Shown here one piece after another: positions 1 to 9,458 of a stretch of DNA of 64,000 nt (position 1 is its first letter; each line of letters begins with the position of its first letter). The stretch is taken from contig JAWKSY010000020.1 of NCBI GenBank assembly GCA_041402125.1, forward strand, positions 28,684 through 92,683, given 5' to 3'. The stretch comes from JAWKSY01 sp041402125 (GTDB taxonomy: Bacteria > Planctomycetota > GCA-002687715 > DRQF01). Both the position numbers and the translations under genes were made by a program. Below the pieces are notes generated by a model. That model worked only from the letters and a program-made list of their open reading frames with translations, made no database searches and was not told the origin of the DNA.

Positions 1-1
1 C

Positions 2-595
2 TACTTCGTCCACACCGCGGGCTTCCTGGGCAGCGTCCAGCGCGACGGCGGGGAGGGCGTGGCGGCGGCCATCAACACCGTCTTCGGCGTGGGCGGCGGC
101 GGCCTGATGACGATCGGGCAGATGACCGAGATCGCGGTCCTCGCCCTCATTCCGCTCTTCGCGAAGCGCATCCCGCGGAAGACCTTCCTCCTCGTCGGCC
201 TCGCGGCCTACGCCGCCCGCATGGCGCTCTTCTCCTACTACGACGTCCTGCCCCTGCCGCAGATCCTGACGCTCGTGCTCGGCGTCGGCCTGCACGGCCT
301 CTGTTTCGGCTGCTTCGTCTTCATCGCCTTCATGATCGTGGACGAGGAGACGACGAGCGACGTCCGCGCGAGCGCGCAGAGCCTCTACAACCTCGTCATC
401 ATCGGCGTCGGCACGATCGTCGGCAGCAAGGTGGCGAGCTGGGTCGCGAACCTCGCGCAGGGCGACGCGGCCGGGCTCGACTACGCGCTCGTCGACCACA
501 CCCGCGTGCTCTTCTCCTGGCCGATGTGGGCGGCCCTCGCCTGCCTCGTCTACGTGTTCGCGCTTTTCCCGAAGAAGGCCCCCGCCGGAGAGTGA
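2..595 (+). CDS. MFS transporter, nucleoside:H+ symporter-like, C-terminal part
   Basis: The gene runs in from the left edge; only the last 197 residues are visible. They form about five or six hydrophobic segments with short polar loops and end in a basic tail, as in the C-terminal half of a major facilitator. The stretch IPRKTFLLVGLAAYAARM, followed by a glycine-rich helix with GVGLHGLCFGCFVF, resembles the NupG/XapB-type nucleoside:proton symporter branch, which is common in Planctomycetota. The substrate cannot be settled from this half. The stop codon lies two bases before the ATG of the next gene, so the two are probably cotranscribed. Confidence 0.7.
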   Translation, partial: YFVHTAGFLGSVQRDGGEGVAAAINTVFGVGGGGLMTIGQMTEIAVLALIPLFAKRIPRKTFLLVGLAAYAARMALFSYYDVLPLPQILTLVLGVGLHGLCFGCFVFIAFMIVDEETTSDVRASAQSLYNLVIIGVGTIVGSKVASWVANLAQGDAAGLDYALVDHTRVLFSWPMWAALACLVYVFALFPKKAPAGE

Positions 596-597
596 TC

Positions 598-2068
598 ATG
601 CCCCGCATCCGACTCGCCGCCCTCTGCGTCCTCGCCCTCGCGGTCGCCCTCACCGGGCTTCCCGAGCGTCCCGCGCTCGCGGGTGGGGCCCCCGGCGAGC
701 GGATCCGGGTGCTCGTGCTCACCGGCCAGAACAACCACGACTGCGCCTTCACCTCGCGCCTCGTGGAGACCTTCCTCGAGAAGACCGGTCGGTTCGACGT
801 CGACGTCACCGACGAGCCGGCGAAGGCGCTGGCCGACGCCGGGAAGCTCGCCGGCTACCGCTGCTTCTTCCTCGACTACAACGGCGAGCGCTGGGGCGAG
901 AAGGCGGAGGCGAACTTCCTCGCCGCGGTGCGCGGGGGCACGGGCGTCGTCGTCATGCACGCGGCCAACAACTCCTTCCCCGGTTGGGTCGAGTACGAGA
1001 AGCTCGTCGGTCACGTCTGGCGGAGCGAGAAGGGGACCGGCCACGGCGCCTTCCACCCCTTCGACGTCGACGTCGACGACCGCAACCACCCGATCACCTC
1101 CGGCCTGCCGGCGCTCGTCGCCCACCCGGACGAGCTCTACCACCGCCTCGTCCACATGCACGACGCGCCCTTTCGCCAGCTCATGTCGGCGCTCTCGTCG
1201 AAGGAGAGCGGCGGCACGGGGCGACGCGAGCCGATGGCGACGATCCTCCGCTACGGCGAGGGCCGCATCTTCCACACCCCGCTCGGCCACGTCTGGCGCG
1301 GCTCGGAGGCCTCGCGACGCTCGCTGCTCGACGCCCAGCTCCAGATGCTGCTCGCGCGCGGCACGGAGTGGGCGGCCACCGGGGCGGTGACGCTCGCGCC
1401 GGAGGGGTTCGGTCTCGCCTTCCGCTCGACCTTCGAGCGCGATCGCGCCTGGCTCGGGCGACGCGTGACGCTGGACGGACGACCCGACGTCCGGCTCGTC
1501 GTGCTCGACGAGCACATGACCGTCGGCTGGGATCCCGCGAGCGCCGGCGTGATCGTCGCCTGGAGCGGCGGTCACGAGCGCGTCGAGAAGACCGTCGGCC
1601 CCGGCGCCCCGCTCGATCCCGCCCTCGGTCTCGCGCGGCAAGCCCTACGCGCGGATCACGCGCAACCGCTGGTTCCTCGAGGACGCGACGGAGAAGCGGC
1701 GCGCGGTCGAGCCCGAGTTCGTGCGGCGCGACTTCCACGAGTCGGGCGGCCGCCTCTCGCCCGTCTTCGTCTCGCGCTTTCCCTCGGGTCGGCGCGAGCC
1801 CATCGAGGTCCGGGAGTGGATCGAGAAGGGCTCCAACTCGCCCACCTCGCTCCAGCGCAGCTTCACCGTGACGGGGCTCGCCGAGGGCGAATCGCTCCGC
1901 CTGAATCCCGAGCAGGGACTGCACGGCCCCGACGCGCGCGGCGCCTGCTCCTACGTCAGCGAGGCCGACGGCACGACGCGCAGCGGCAAGTTCGACGGGG
2001 CCGGACTGATCCTTCGCGCCGGGACGACGACGGTCGAGACGGGATTCGAGCCCTCCTCGGACCTCTGA
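598..2068 (+). CDS. ThuA-like secreted protein (frameshifted)
   Basis: The start ATG at 598 opens a clear signal peptide (about residues 1-27). A ThuA-like glutamine-amidotransferase-fold domain follows (about residues 37-265), recognisable from VLVLTGQNNHD, GVVVMHAANNSF, the FHPFDVDVDDRNHPIT strand and GEGRIFHTPLGHVW. This family is linked to sugar (trehalose) utilisation and is often fused to or beside glycoside-related genes in Planctomycetota; its biochemical activity is poorly known. Near 1630-1640 the frame shifts by one base. The reading then continues in another frame (KPYARITRNRWFLED onward) to the stop at 2068. This C-terminal portion of about 140 residues I do not recognise. The shift is probably a sequencing error. 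Confidence 0.75.
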
Positions 2069-2141
2069 ACCCGGCCCGGCGCCGTGCGCCTCCGGCCGTC
2101 GCGAGATACCATTCCGGCTCGACCCCTCCGGAGACCGAGCC

Positions 2142-3823
2142 ATGCCCCCGCGCCTCCTCATCGCGGCCCTCGCCGCCCTCGCCCTCGCCTGCAGCCGCTC
2201 CGGGTCCGAGGACGCCGCTCCGAAGGGCCTCGACGCGGCGGCGATCGACGCGGCCGCGGCGGAGATCACCCCGGCCCGCATCGTCACGCACCTGAAGACC
2301 CTCTCGGCGGACGACATGCAGGGGCGCGGCCCCGGCACCTTCGGCGCGGCCCGGGCGCGCGATTACCTCATCGCCGAACTCGAAGCGGCCGGCGCGGGAC
2401 CGGGGAACGCCGGCGCCTGGGACCAGAAGGTGCCGATGCGCCAGGTGACCTGCTCGGAGCCGGCGATGGTCTTCCGGCGGGACGGCGAGGAGTGGAGCCC
2501 GAAGAACGGCCCCGAGTTCGTCCTCGGCAGCCTCCGCGGTCCGGGTCTCCACCAGGCGCGCGGACTCGAGGCCGTCTTCGTCGGTCACGGCGTCCAGGCG
2601 CCGGAGTACGGTTGGGACGACTACAAGGGCCTCGACTGCAAGGGCAAGCTGCTCGTCATGCTCGTCGGCGATCCGCCGGTCGAGGACGACTCGCTCTTCG
2701 GCGGCGAGGCGATGACCTACTACGGACGCTGGACCTACAAGTACGAGAAGGCCCGCGAGATGGGCGCGGCGGCCTGCATCGTCGTCCACCGCACCTCCTG
2801 GGCGGGCTACGGCTGGCCGGTCGTCTTCAACTCCTGGGGTCAGCCCCGCATGGATCTCGCCGGCGGCAAGCCGAACGAGAAGTACGGCTTCCGCGGCTGG
2901 CTCACCTGGGAGGCGGCCGACCGCCTCGTGCGCGCGAGCGGCGCCGGCATCGAGGAACTCGCCGAGCGCGCGCGGAAGGCCGACTTCCGTCCCGTGCCGC
3001 TCGGCTGGAGGGCGGATCTCGCCGTCACCAACGCCCAGGTGGAGCTCGAGGACGTGAACGTCGTCGGCGCGATCCGGGGTCGGATCCGAAGCTTCGCGAC
3101 GAGTGGATCATCTTCACCGCCCACTACGACCACCTCGGCGTGAACGAGGCCGAGCAGGCGAAGGGCAAGGACGGCATCTACAACGGCGCGCTCGACAACG
3201 CGAGCGGCTGCGCCGGCATCCTCGCCGTCGCCCGGGCCTGGGGGAAGCTCGATCCGAAGCCGAAGCGCTCGGCGATGTTCCTCTTCGTGGGCAGCGAGGA
3301 GAAGGGACTCCTCGGCAGCGCCTATTACGCGGCCCATCCGATCGTCCCGCTCCAAAAGACGCTCGCGAACATCAACGTCGACGAGCTCGCGGTCCGCGAG
3401 CGGACGGAGGACGTCGAGGTCGTCGGGTCGGGGCAGAGTGACCTCGAGGACCGGCTCGCGGAGGCGCTCGCGCGCGACGGCCGCCACACCGCGCCGGACA
3501 GCGAGAGCCAGAACGGCTACTACTACCGCAGCGACCACTTCAACTTCGCGCGTGTCGGCGTGCCCGCGCTCTACGTGAAGGCGGGGCGGATTGTGCCGGG
3601 CAAGCCCGAGAACTACCTGAAGGACCTCGCCGACGCCTGGCGGCTCAACGACTACCACCGGCCGAGCGACGAGTACGATCCCTCCTGGACCTGCGAGGGC
3701 GGCGCGGCGGACGCGCAGGCGCTCTTCCGCGTCGGCGTCGCGGTGGCGGAAGGATCCGCGTGGCCGCGCTGGAAGGACGGCAGCGAGTTCAAGGCGCGAC
3801 GCGAGGCGAGCCTGAAGCGCTGA
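2142..3823 (+). CDS. M28-family metallopeptidase, lipoprotein (frameshifted)
   Basis: The ATG at 2142 begins a lipoprotein signal with the lipobox ALAC at residues 14-17. A PA-like insert region follows, with a peptidase M28 catalytic domain at the C-terminus. Zinc and catalytic residues visible after the shift are HYDH, the aspartate of LDNASG, the glutamate pair in GSEEKG, the aspartate in NVDE and the histidine in RSDHFNF. Near 3078-3095 the frame changes by one base: the upstream frame ends at GAIRGR and the downstream frame resumes at DPKLRDEWIIF. Family members are aminopeptidases acting in the periplasm. A second, more diverged M28 gene lies at 14590-16209. Confidence 0.85.
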
Positions 3824-3901
3824 CCTGGAGACGGAGCGGCCGGCGCCGACCGGCCGTCGCCGGACGGGACGACCCACCCGAGCGGAACCGGAGTGACGAG
3901 C

Positions 3902-5134
3902 ATGCAAGGACCTCTCGACCGGATCCCCGGGATCCTCCCCGATCGCGTGCGGCGCGTCGTCGAGCGCGAGACGCCGATCCCCACCGTGGCGGCGCGCGCG
4001 GCCGAGATGAAGCGCACCCATCCCGAGCTCGTCCGGGCGGACATCGGACAGATCGTCGGTCTCGACGGCGTCGAGGACGTCCTCTACGGGCCGCCCCCCG
4101 GGCTGCCGGAGCTGCGCGCGGCCCTCGCCGAGACCTGGAACCTCGCGATGGGCCTCGGTGACGCCGAGGGTCCCGGGAGCATCGCGGCCGCGAACGTCGC
4201 CATCTGCTCCGGCGCGGCGGAGGGGCTCTCGATCCTCCTGCGCTGCTTCGCGAGCGGAAAGACGGTCGGTCTGCCCCGCGGTCACTGGGAGAACTACGCG
4301 AACGGCGTCGACCTCGCCGGCGGCGAGATCGTGCTCGTCGACTACTTCGACGCCGAGGGTCGGCTCGACGTCGCGGGAATCGGCGAGGCCATCGCCCGCC
4401 ACGGGATCGGGGTGCTCGTCACCAACTTCCCGACGAATCCGACGGGGTCCGTCCTCGAGGATGCCGAGTACGCCGCGCTCGCCGCGGTCGTGGCCGAGCG
4501 CGACGTCGTCGTCATCGCGGACGAGGTCTACAACCGGCTCCGCTTCGACGGCCACGCGCCGCGGACCCTCGTCCGCTTCGCCCCCGCTCACGCGGTCGCC
4601 GTCAGCTCGGCGTCGAAGGAGTACCTCCTCCCCGGGGCGCGCGTCGGCTACGTGGTCAGCGCGCGCCCGATCGTCACCGATCTCGTCATGAAGAAGATGA
4701 TCCGGGCGAACACCGCGAGCCCCAACGTCCTCGGCCAGCGCAAGCTGCTCGAGTATCTCGAGCCCGACCTGGAGGACCTCCGGGCCGGGCGGACGCCGCG
4801 CTTCATCGCGCGGGTCCGCGAGGAGATGCGACGGCGCCGGGACGGGCTCCTCGCGGTGCTCGAACGTCACGGGATCCGGACGGTGGGGCGCTCGGGCCGC
4901 GCTCCCGCCGGCACGATCTTCCTGATGGCGGGTCTGCCGGAGTGGTGGTCGGGCGACGACGTCGGATTCGTCGAGGCCGCCCTGTCTCGCGGGTTGTTCT
5001 CGTCGGTCCCCGGGAGCGCCTTCGGCCTCCCCGGCTCGGTCCGCCTGTCCTACGGGGCGATGACCCCGCCCGAGATCGCGCGATTCGATGCCGCGCTCGA
5101 GACGATGAGGCGGGAGGCCGGCGCCGGCCGCTGA
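3902..5134 (+). CDS. PLP-dependent aminotransferase, class I/II
   Basis: This 410-residue protein has the fold-type I aminotransferase layout: NFPTNPTGSVLED (the NPTG substrate loop), IADEVYNRLRF (the cofactor-binding Asp and Tyr), and SSASKEYLLPGARVGY with the Schiff-base lysine followed by the conserved arginine-glycine. The reaction is transfer of an amino group between an amino acid and a 2-oxo acid; the sequence does not show which substrate. An upstream GTG at 3893 overlaps a GGAG, whereas ATG 3902 has that GGAG eight bases upstream, so I chose 3902. Length is normal for the family and the gene is intact. Confidence 0.88.
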   Translation: MQGPLDRIPGILPDRVRRVVERETPIPTVAARAAEMKRTHPELVRADIGQIVGLDGVEDVLYGPPPGLPELRAALAETWNLAMGLGDAEGPGSIAAANVAICSGAAEGLSILLRCFASGKTVGLPRGHWENYANGVDLAGGEIVLVDYFDAEGRLDVAGIGEAIARHGIGVLVTNFPTNPTGSVLEDAEYAALAAVVAERDVVVIADEVYNRLRFDGHAPRTLVRFAPAHAVAVSSASKEYLLPGARVGYVVSARPIVTDLVMKKMIRANTASPNVLGQRKLLEYLEPDLEDLRAGRTPRFIARVREEMRRRRDGLLAVLERHGIRTVGRSGRAPAGTIFLMAGLPEWWSGDDVGFVEAALSRGLFSSVPGSAFGLPGSVRLSYGAMTPPEIARFDAALETMRREAGAGR

Positions 5135-5210
5135 TCGGGCGGATTTTCCGCCGGAGTCCGGTGTCGGATCCGTCTCATCGGAGACCGGGACGAGTCGGAG
5201 GACCGCGACC

Positions 5211-5576
5211 GTGGAAATGACCTGGATCCTGCCGCGCGCGGCGCTCCTCGTCTGCGCCGTCGTCGCCCTCGGCTACCTGATGGTGATGCTCCCCTCGCGC
5301 TTCGACTACCGCGTCCGGGACGGTCGCCTCCATCTGCGCTGGCGGATCTTCCGCGTCGTGCCCTTCTGGTCCTGGTCGATCGCGACCGAGCGGATCCGCG
5401 GTCTCCGACCCTTCCGCGCGCGCGACCTGCTCCGCAACGCCATCATCTTCGGGCGACTCCCCTCGCGACGCGGAACGATCGTCGAGCTCGAGGACGGTCG
5501 CTTCCGCCTCGTCTACGTCACGCCGCGGGACCGGACCGTGCTCGGGGCGTCCCTGCCCGGCAGCGACTTCGACTGA
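5211..5576 (+). CDS. Small membrane-anchored protein, PH-like
   Basis: The product is 121 residues with one N-terminal transmembrane helix (about residues 8-28) followed by a beta-rich soluble part with alternating basic and hydrophobic residues (FDYRVRDGRLHLRWRIF, GTIVELEDGRFRLVYVTP). That pattern resembles bacterial PH-like membrane-proximal domains, but I recognise no named family. The GTG start at 5211 has GGAGG nine bases upstream; an ATG at 5217 is the alternative. The gene stands alone between the aminotransferase and the SGNH esterase. Confidence 0.6.
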   Translation: MEMTWILPRAALLVCAVVALGYLMVMLPSRFDYRVRDGRLHLRWRIFRVVPFWSWSIATERIRGLRPFRARDLLRNAIIFGRLPSRRGTIVELEDGRFRLVYVTPRDRTVLGASLPGSDFD

Positions 5577-5694
5577 CGATCCGCGCCCGCCGGGGTCCGC
5601 TCCGGCGGCGCGATGGGCGCGCGCCCGGCGGACTTGCGTCGTCCCCGCGAAACTCGATGATCGGGACGACGCCACCCTCTCCGGAGCTCCCTCG

Positions 5695-7656
5695 ATGACG
5701 TCCTCGTCCTCGCCTCGCGCGGTCCGGCCGCGCCGGATCGGCCCACTCGTCGCCGCGCTGACCGTGTTCCTCGCGCCGCTCCGCGCGCAGGAGGAGGCGC
5801 CCGCGCCGCGTCCCGGGGCGGGGGAGGGCGAGGCCGAAGGACGCGTCGCCTTCGTCATCGACCTCGCGGACGCCGCGGTGGGCGGCGACGGCCGCCGGCC
5901 GACGGAGGAGCCGCCCGGCCCCGTCGTCGCCTCGCTCCCGAACGGCGCCTTCACGCGCGTTCCGCGGGCGATCCTCGTCGACGGCGTGTTCGTGCCGCGG
6001 GCGACGGGAACGACCGTCGTCGCGAGCTCCGGACTGGCGGTCGATCTCTCGGAGTCGGTCGGCTCGGGGCGAGGCGGTCCTCCGCCCGCGAAGGGACCGA
6101 GCGGCGCGATCGAGGACCCCTCGGGAAGCCTCGGCCTGCCCGACTACCGCGCCGCGGGCCACGCGCTGCTCGAGATGCACGCCTGCGCGGGGATCACCTT
6201 CGATCTCGGCGCGCTGCGGGGCACGCTCGGAGCCGGGGCGCGGCTGAAGCGCTTCCGGGCCGTCGCGGGCGGCTCGACGGCGCGCGACACGGGATTCCTC
6301 GTCCTCGTCGACGGTGAGGTGCGCGCGGGCGAGCGCCTCGTCGGTCGGGCCTGGAAGGAGGTGGAGATCGATCTCGGTCCGGAGGCCCGCTTCCTCACCC
6401 TCGTCACGACCGATGCCGGGGAGGACGACGCCTTCGGCCGTCACGCCTTCTTCGGCGATCCGATCGTCGAGGGCGAGGGGCCGATCGCGCGCCGGGCGCC
6501 GGCCGCGGTCGAGCCCTGGCCGGACACCGAGGGTTTCCTGCCCTGGAAGCCGATCCGTCTCGGGCCCGCGCTCGGCGTCGAGTACCACGAGCTCGCGCTC
6601 TGGCGCGAGGGCGAGGAGGAACCGGCCGATCCCACCGTCGTCGGTCGCAAGGGCACGCTCCGGCCCGACGCGCCGCTCGAGTACGACACGGCCTATCGCG
6701 CCCGCGTGACCGTCCGCACGGTGGACGGCCGACGCCATCGCGGCGAGGTCTTCGGCTTCCGCACCGCGAGCCTCGCGGCGGCCGAGCCGCGACCGGCCTT
6801 CGACGTCTCGCCCTCCGCCCGTCGCGAGCGAGCCGCGCGCTACGAGCGGGAAGGGCTGGAGCGCCTCGCGGGGGCGGGGACGCCGCTGCCGAAGGGGGCC
6901 ACGCTGGCCTTCTGGGGCGACTCGATCACCGACGTCACGCGCTATCAGCGCTTCATCGAGGAGGCCCTGCGGGACGGCGAGGGGACGCGCGAGCTCGGCG
7001 TCCGGGTCCTCAATCGCGGCATCAACGGCGCGAAGGTCTCCGACCTCCTGGCCGGACGGCGGCGCTGGCCGCGCGGCGGCGGTCCGCAGCGCCCGCGACC
7101 GGCGGCCGAGCAGATGAAGGAGGACGCGGCCGAGGTGGTCGTCATCTTCGTCGGGGTCAACGAGAGCAACTACCTGCGCGCGGGGACCTATCCCGAGGGG
7201 GAGTTCCCCGAGGACTCGCCCCCGACGAGCGACGAGGAGTTCCGTCGCGACCTCACCGCGCTCGTCCGCGCGGCGCGGTCGGCCGGATCCCGCGTCGTCC
7301 TCGGGAGCCCGGCGCTCCGCGGGGAACGCATCGACGGCTCGAATCCGCTCGACGCCCGTCTCGACCGCCTGGCCGGGATCTGCGCCGAGGTGGCGGTCCG
7401 CGAGTCGGCGACCTTCGTTCCCGTCCGGGAGGCCGTGGTCGCCTGGTTGCGCAACCACAACTGGCGCCTCGATCGCGAGGGCCGGCTCTCCTGCCTCGGG
7501 GACCGCGGCCGCCTCACCGGCGACGGCATCCACCCCAATCCGGTGGGGCAGCGCCTCCTGGCCGAACTCTTCGCCGACGGCATCGTGCGGTCGATGTTCT
7601 CCGGGCGAAGCGGGGCGGCTCCGGACGGCGAGGCCCGGGCCGGAGGCGGGCGCTGA
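5695..7656 (+). CDS. Secreted SGNH/GDSL hydrolase with NPCBM-like domain
   Basis: A signal peptide of about 32 residues is followed by a beta-sandwich resembling the NPCBM carbohydrate-binding domain (about residues 145-260: HACAGITFDLGAL, AVAGGSTARDTGFLVLVDG, WKEVEIDLG, LTLVTTDAGEDDAFGRHAFF). A linker and an SGNH hydrolase domain follow from about residue 395. All four blocks are visible: block I WGDSIT (nucleophile Ser), block II NRGINGAKV, block III GVNESNY, and block V DGIHPN with catalytic Asp and His. The enzyme probably deacylates a polysaccharide outside the cytoplasm. A GGAG lies nine bases before the ATG. It converges with the next gene, 34 bases away. Confidence 0.85.
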   Translation: MTSSSSPRAVRPRRIGPLVAALTVFLAPLRAQEEAPAPRPGAGEGEAEGRVAFVIDLADAAVGGDGRRPTEEPPGPVVASLPNGAFTRVPRAILVDGVFVPRATGTTVVASSGLAVDLSESVGSGRGGPPPAKGPSGAIEDPSGSLGLPDYRAAGHALLEMHACAGITFDLGALRGTLGAGARLKRFRAVAGGSTARDTGFLVLVDGEVRAGERLVGRAWKEVEIDLGPEARFLTLVTTDAGEDDAFGRHAFFGDPIVEGEGPIARRAPAAVEPWPDTEGFLPWKPIRLGPALGVEYHELALWREGEEEPADPTVVGRKGTLRPDAPLEYDTAYRARVTVRTVDGRRHRGEVFGFRTASLAAAEPRPAFDVSPSARRERAARYEREGLERLAGAGTPLPKGATLAFWGDSITDVTRYQRFIEEALRDGEGTRELGVRVLNRGINGAKVSDLLAGRRRWPRGGGPQRPRPAAEQMKEDAAEVVVIFVGVNESNYLRAGTYPEGEFPEDSPPTSDEEFRRDLTALVRAARSAGSRVVLGSPALRGERIDGSNPLDARLDRLAGICAEVAVRESATFVPVREAVVAWLRNHNWRLDREGRLSCLGDRGRLTGDGIHPNPVGQRLLAELFADGIVRSMFSGRSGAAPDGEARAGGGR

Positions 7657-7690
7657 CGGTGAACCGGGGCCGCGCGAGCGCCGGTCGCGG

Positions 7691-9004
7691 TCAGGGGACG
7701 AGGACCGCGTAGCCCTCGCCGGTCCCCGGCACGCCGGCCCGCGCGACGATCCCGGCGTTGCTCCCGAAGGCCTCGGGGGCCCGGACGCGGGTGAAGACGG
7801 AGGCGCAGTCGAGATCGCCCCGGGTCGTCGGCAGACCCATCACGCGGACCTCGGGGGTGCGGTCGCCCGCGAGCGTGCGATGGCAGGCCGCGGGGCGGAT
7901 GAGGTCCTGCAGGATCGCCCCGGGAACGAGCTGGTCGGGACGGGGCTCGAGGACGACGCCCTGGCCGCCGCAGCCCTCGACGGGCTTCTGCACGAGACCG
8001 GTGAGGCGCTCCGGTCCGGCGGCGCGCGCCTCGGCGATCAGCGCCGCGGTCACGGGGCGGCAGCGCGGGATTCGCGCCGTGAGCCCCCGCTCCCCGAAGC
8101 GGGGGAAGTCGCCCTTCGTCCCGTAGGCGAAGTGGAGCGGGTGGACGAGCCAGTCGACGCCGCTCGCTCCGCCGAAGAAGCGGGCCACCGATGCCCGCTC
8201 CTCGGCGCCCAGTTCGTCCCGCAGCCGCACCATGTCGCCGTGGACGAGCCGGCTGAAGGCGTGGCGGATCGGCACCGTGCGCTCGCCGCGGCGGGAGTGG
8301 GGGCGGCCCTCGATCCAGACGATCTCGCGCGGGTCGATCACGCCGTAGCCGCGCTCCGCGCCGCCGGTGAGTTCGATCTCGAAGTGGAACTCGTGGAAGG
8401 TGTCCTGTTCGCGCGGCCGGTAGTCGACGAGGACGCACTCGCGCGCGTCGCCCGGGGCGACCGAGAGGAGATAGCCCCGGAGCCGCTCGCGAAGGCCATC
8501 GAGGTCCTCCCCCGGGCGCGGACTGAATGCGGCTCCGACGTCCTCGAGGCCGGGGTAGGCCCGGCGGATCGCCTCGAGGACCACGAGCGCGGTCGCGTGG
8601 TAGGCCGGGTGGGTCTGCCATTCGAGATACGCGGGTTCGAGGACGCCGTCGCGCTCGACGAGGTAGGCGTCGAGGCAGGAGATCGGATGCTCGCGGCCGA
8701 GTCGCTCGAAGAGGGCCTCCGCGACCTCGGGGCCGGCGAAGGTCGCGCGGAGATCGTCGGGCATCGTCGCGACGAGGTCGCCGGGGCCGGTCGTCTCCTC
8801 GCGGCGCGCCTCGCAGAAGCGATTGAGGTCCGCCATCATCGCGTCGACGATCCGGCGGGGCACGACGACCGGATTCGGCGCGTAGAGGTTCCCCTTCTTC
8901 TCCGCCGGCGTCGGCGCGATCCCGGCCCGACGCAGCTCGCGACGAAAGGACTCCGCGCCCTCCTCGCCGAAGCTCAAGACGTGGTCGTAGACGGCGTCCC
9001 TCAT
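7691..9004 (-). CDS. ATP-grasp-like protein of unknown function
   Basis: The 437-residue protein is cytosolic, with no signal peptide or membrane helix. Late motifs suggest an ATP-grasp fold: LVQKPVEGCGGQGVVLEPRP resembles the nucleotide-binding lysine/glycine loop, and PEVRVMGLPTTRGD resembles the metal-binding region. The middle contains DTFHEFHFEIELTGG and a DPREIVWIEGRPHSRR stretch. ATP-grasp enzymes join a carboxylate to an amine or thiol; I cannot name a substrate. It is transcribed toward the SGNH gene and its 5' end faces the REP-like repeats at 9.1-9.3 kb. Confidence 0.55.
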   Translation of the reverse strand: MRDAVYDHVLSFGEEGAESFRRELRRAGIAPTPAEKKGNLYAPNPVVVPRRIVDAMMADLNRFCEARREETTGPGDLVATMPDDLRATFAGPEVAEALFERLGREHPISCLDAYLVERDGVLEPAYLEWQTHPAYHATALVVLEAIRRAYPGLEDVGAAFSPRPGEDLDGLRERLRGYLLSVAPGDARECVLVDYRPREQDTFHEFHFEIELTGGAERGYGVIDPREIVWIEGRPHSRRGERTVPIRHAFSRLVHGDMVRLRDELGAEERASVARFFGGASGVDWLVHPLHFAYGTKGDFPRFGERGLTARIPRCRPVTAALIAEARAAGPERLTGLVQKPVEGCGGQGVVLEPRPDQLVPGAILQDLIRPAACHRTLAGDRTPEVRVMGLPTTRGDLDCASVFTRVRAPEAFGSNAGIVARAGVPGTGEGYAVLVP

Positions 9005-9458
9005 CCCGGGATCTTCGACTAATCCGGCGCGGGGCGCCAGTCGGGGGGATGCGCGTGCCCGGCCGGGAGGCCGGTGGGGGCGGAAGAAATGCTAGTACGG
9101 TGCCAGTCACCGGATGAGCATTTCCGTTCAACCGCGATCGCTCTCGAAGAGCGGCCGCCGAAGATGCACGTACGGTGCCAGTCACCGGATGTGCATCCCC
9201 GTTCCACCGCGATCGCCATCGAAGCGGATTCGCCCGGAGATGCACATCCGGTGACTGGCACCGTACGTGCATCCGGTTCCTGACACCGTATGAGAAGCGG
9301 GCCCGGCGGCCGCCTCGCGCTCCCTCCTGCCGCCCGAGCCCCATTTTTTCGAGGAATCGGCCGGAATTTGGAAACTCGCGGCACCCAGGATGCGTCCGGG
9401 GAATGTGGCCGGGGTGGGCGGCCGCGTCCTGGAGAGAGGCGAGAGAGGAGGACGGGGC
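9005..9458. other. Non-coding gap carrying REP-like repeats
   Basis: The 454-base gap between the ATP-grasp-like gene (-) and the first carboxypeptidase-regulatory-like gene (+) holds four copies of a 24-27 bp repeat (9095-9290), described separately. The remaining sequence up to 9458 is GC-rich, with one T-rich patch at about 9341-9350 and a GAGGAGG ribosome-binding site just before 9459. Short reading frames inside the repeats are not credible genes. Confidence 0.7.
9095..9290. repeat. Cluster of four REP-like repeats, two direct and two inverted
   Basis: The core GTACGGTGCCAGTCACCGGA followed by TG(A/T)GCAT occurs directly at 9095-9121 and 9170-9196, and as its reverse complement at 9240-9266. 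A variant with GGTGTCAGGAACCGGATGCAC lies in reverse at 9267-9290. The spacers after copies 1 and 2 are also related (CCGTTC-ACCGCGATCGC, then ATCGAAG or CTCGAAG), so the larger unit is about 75 bp and has been duplicated. The arrangement is that of repetitive extragenic palindromes. In other bacteria such GGTGCC-type repeats are mobilised by RAYT (IS200-like) transposases; no such gene is in this window. Confidence 0.8.

Noticed and set aside
9074..9283. A 69-codon plus-strand reading frame inside the REP-like repeats
   Set aside because: Its sequence is made of translated repeat copies (VRCQSPD twice) and has no family, ribosome-binding site or conserved start; it is a product of the repeats.
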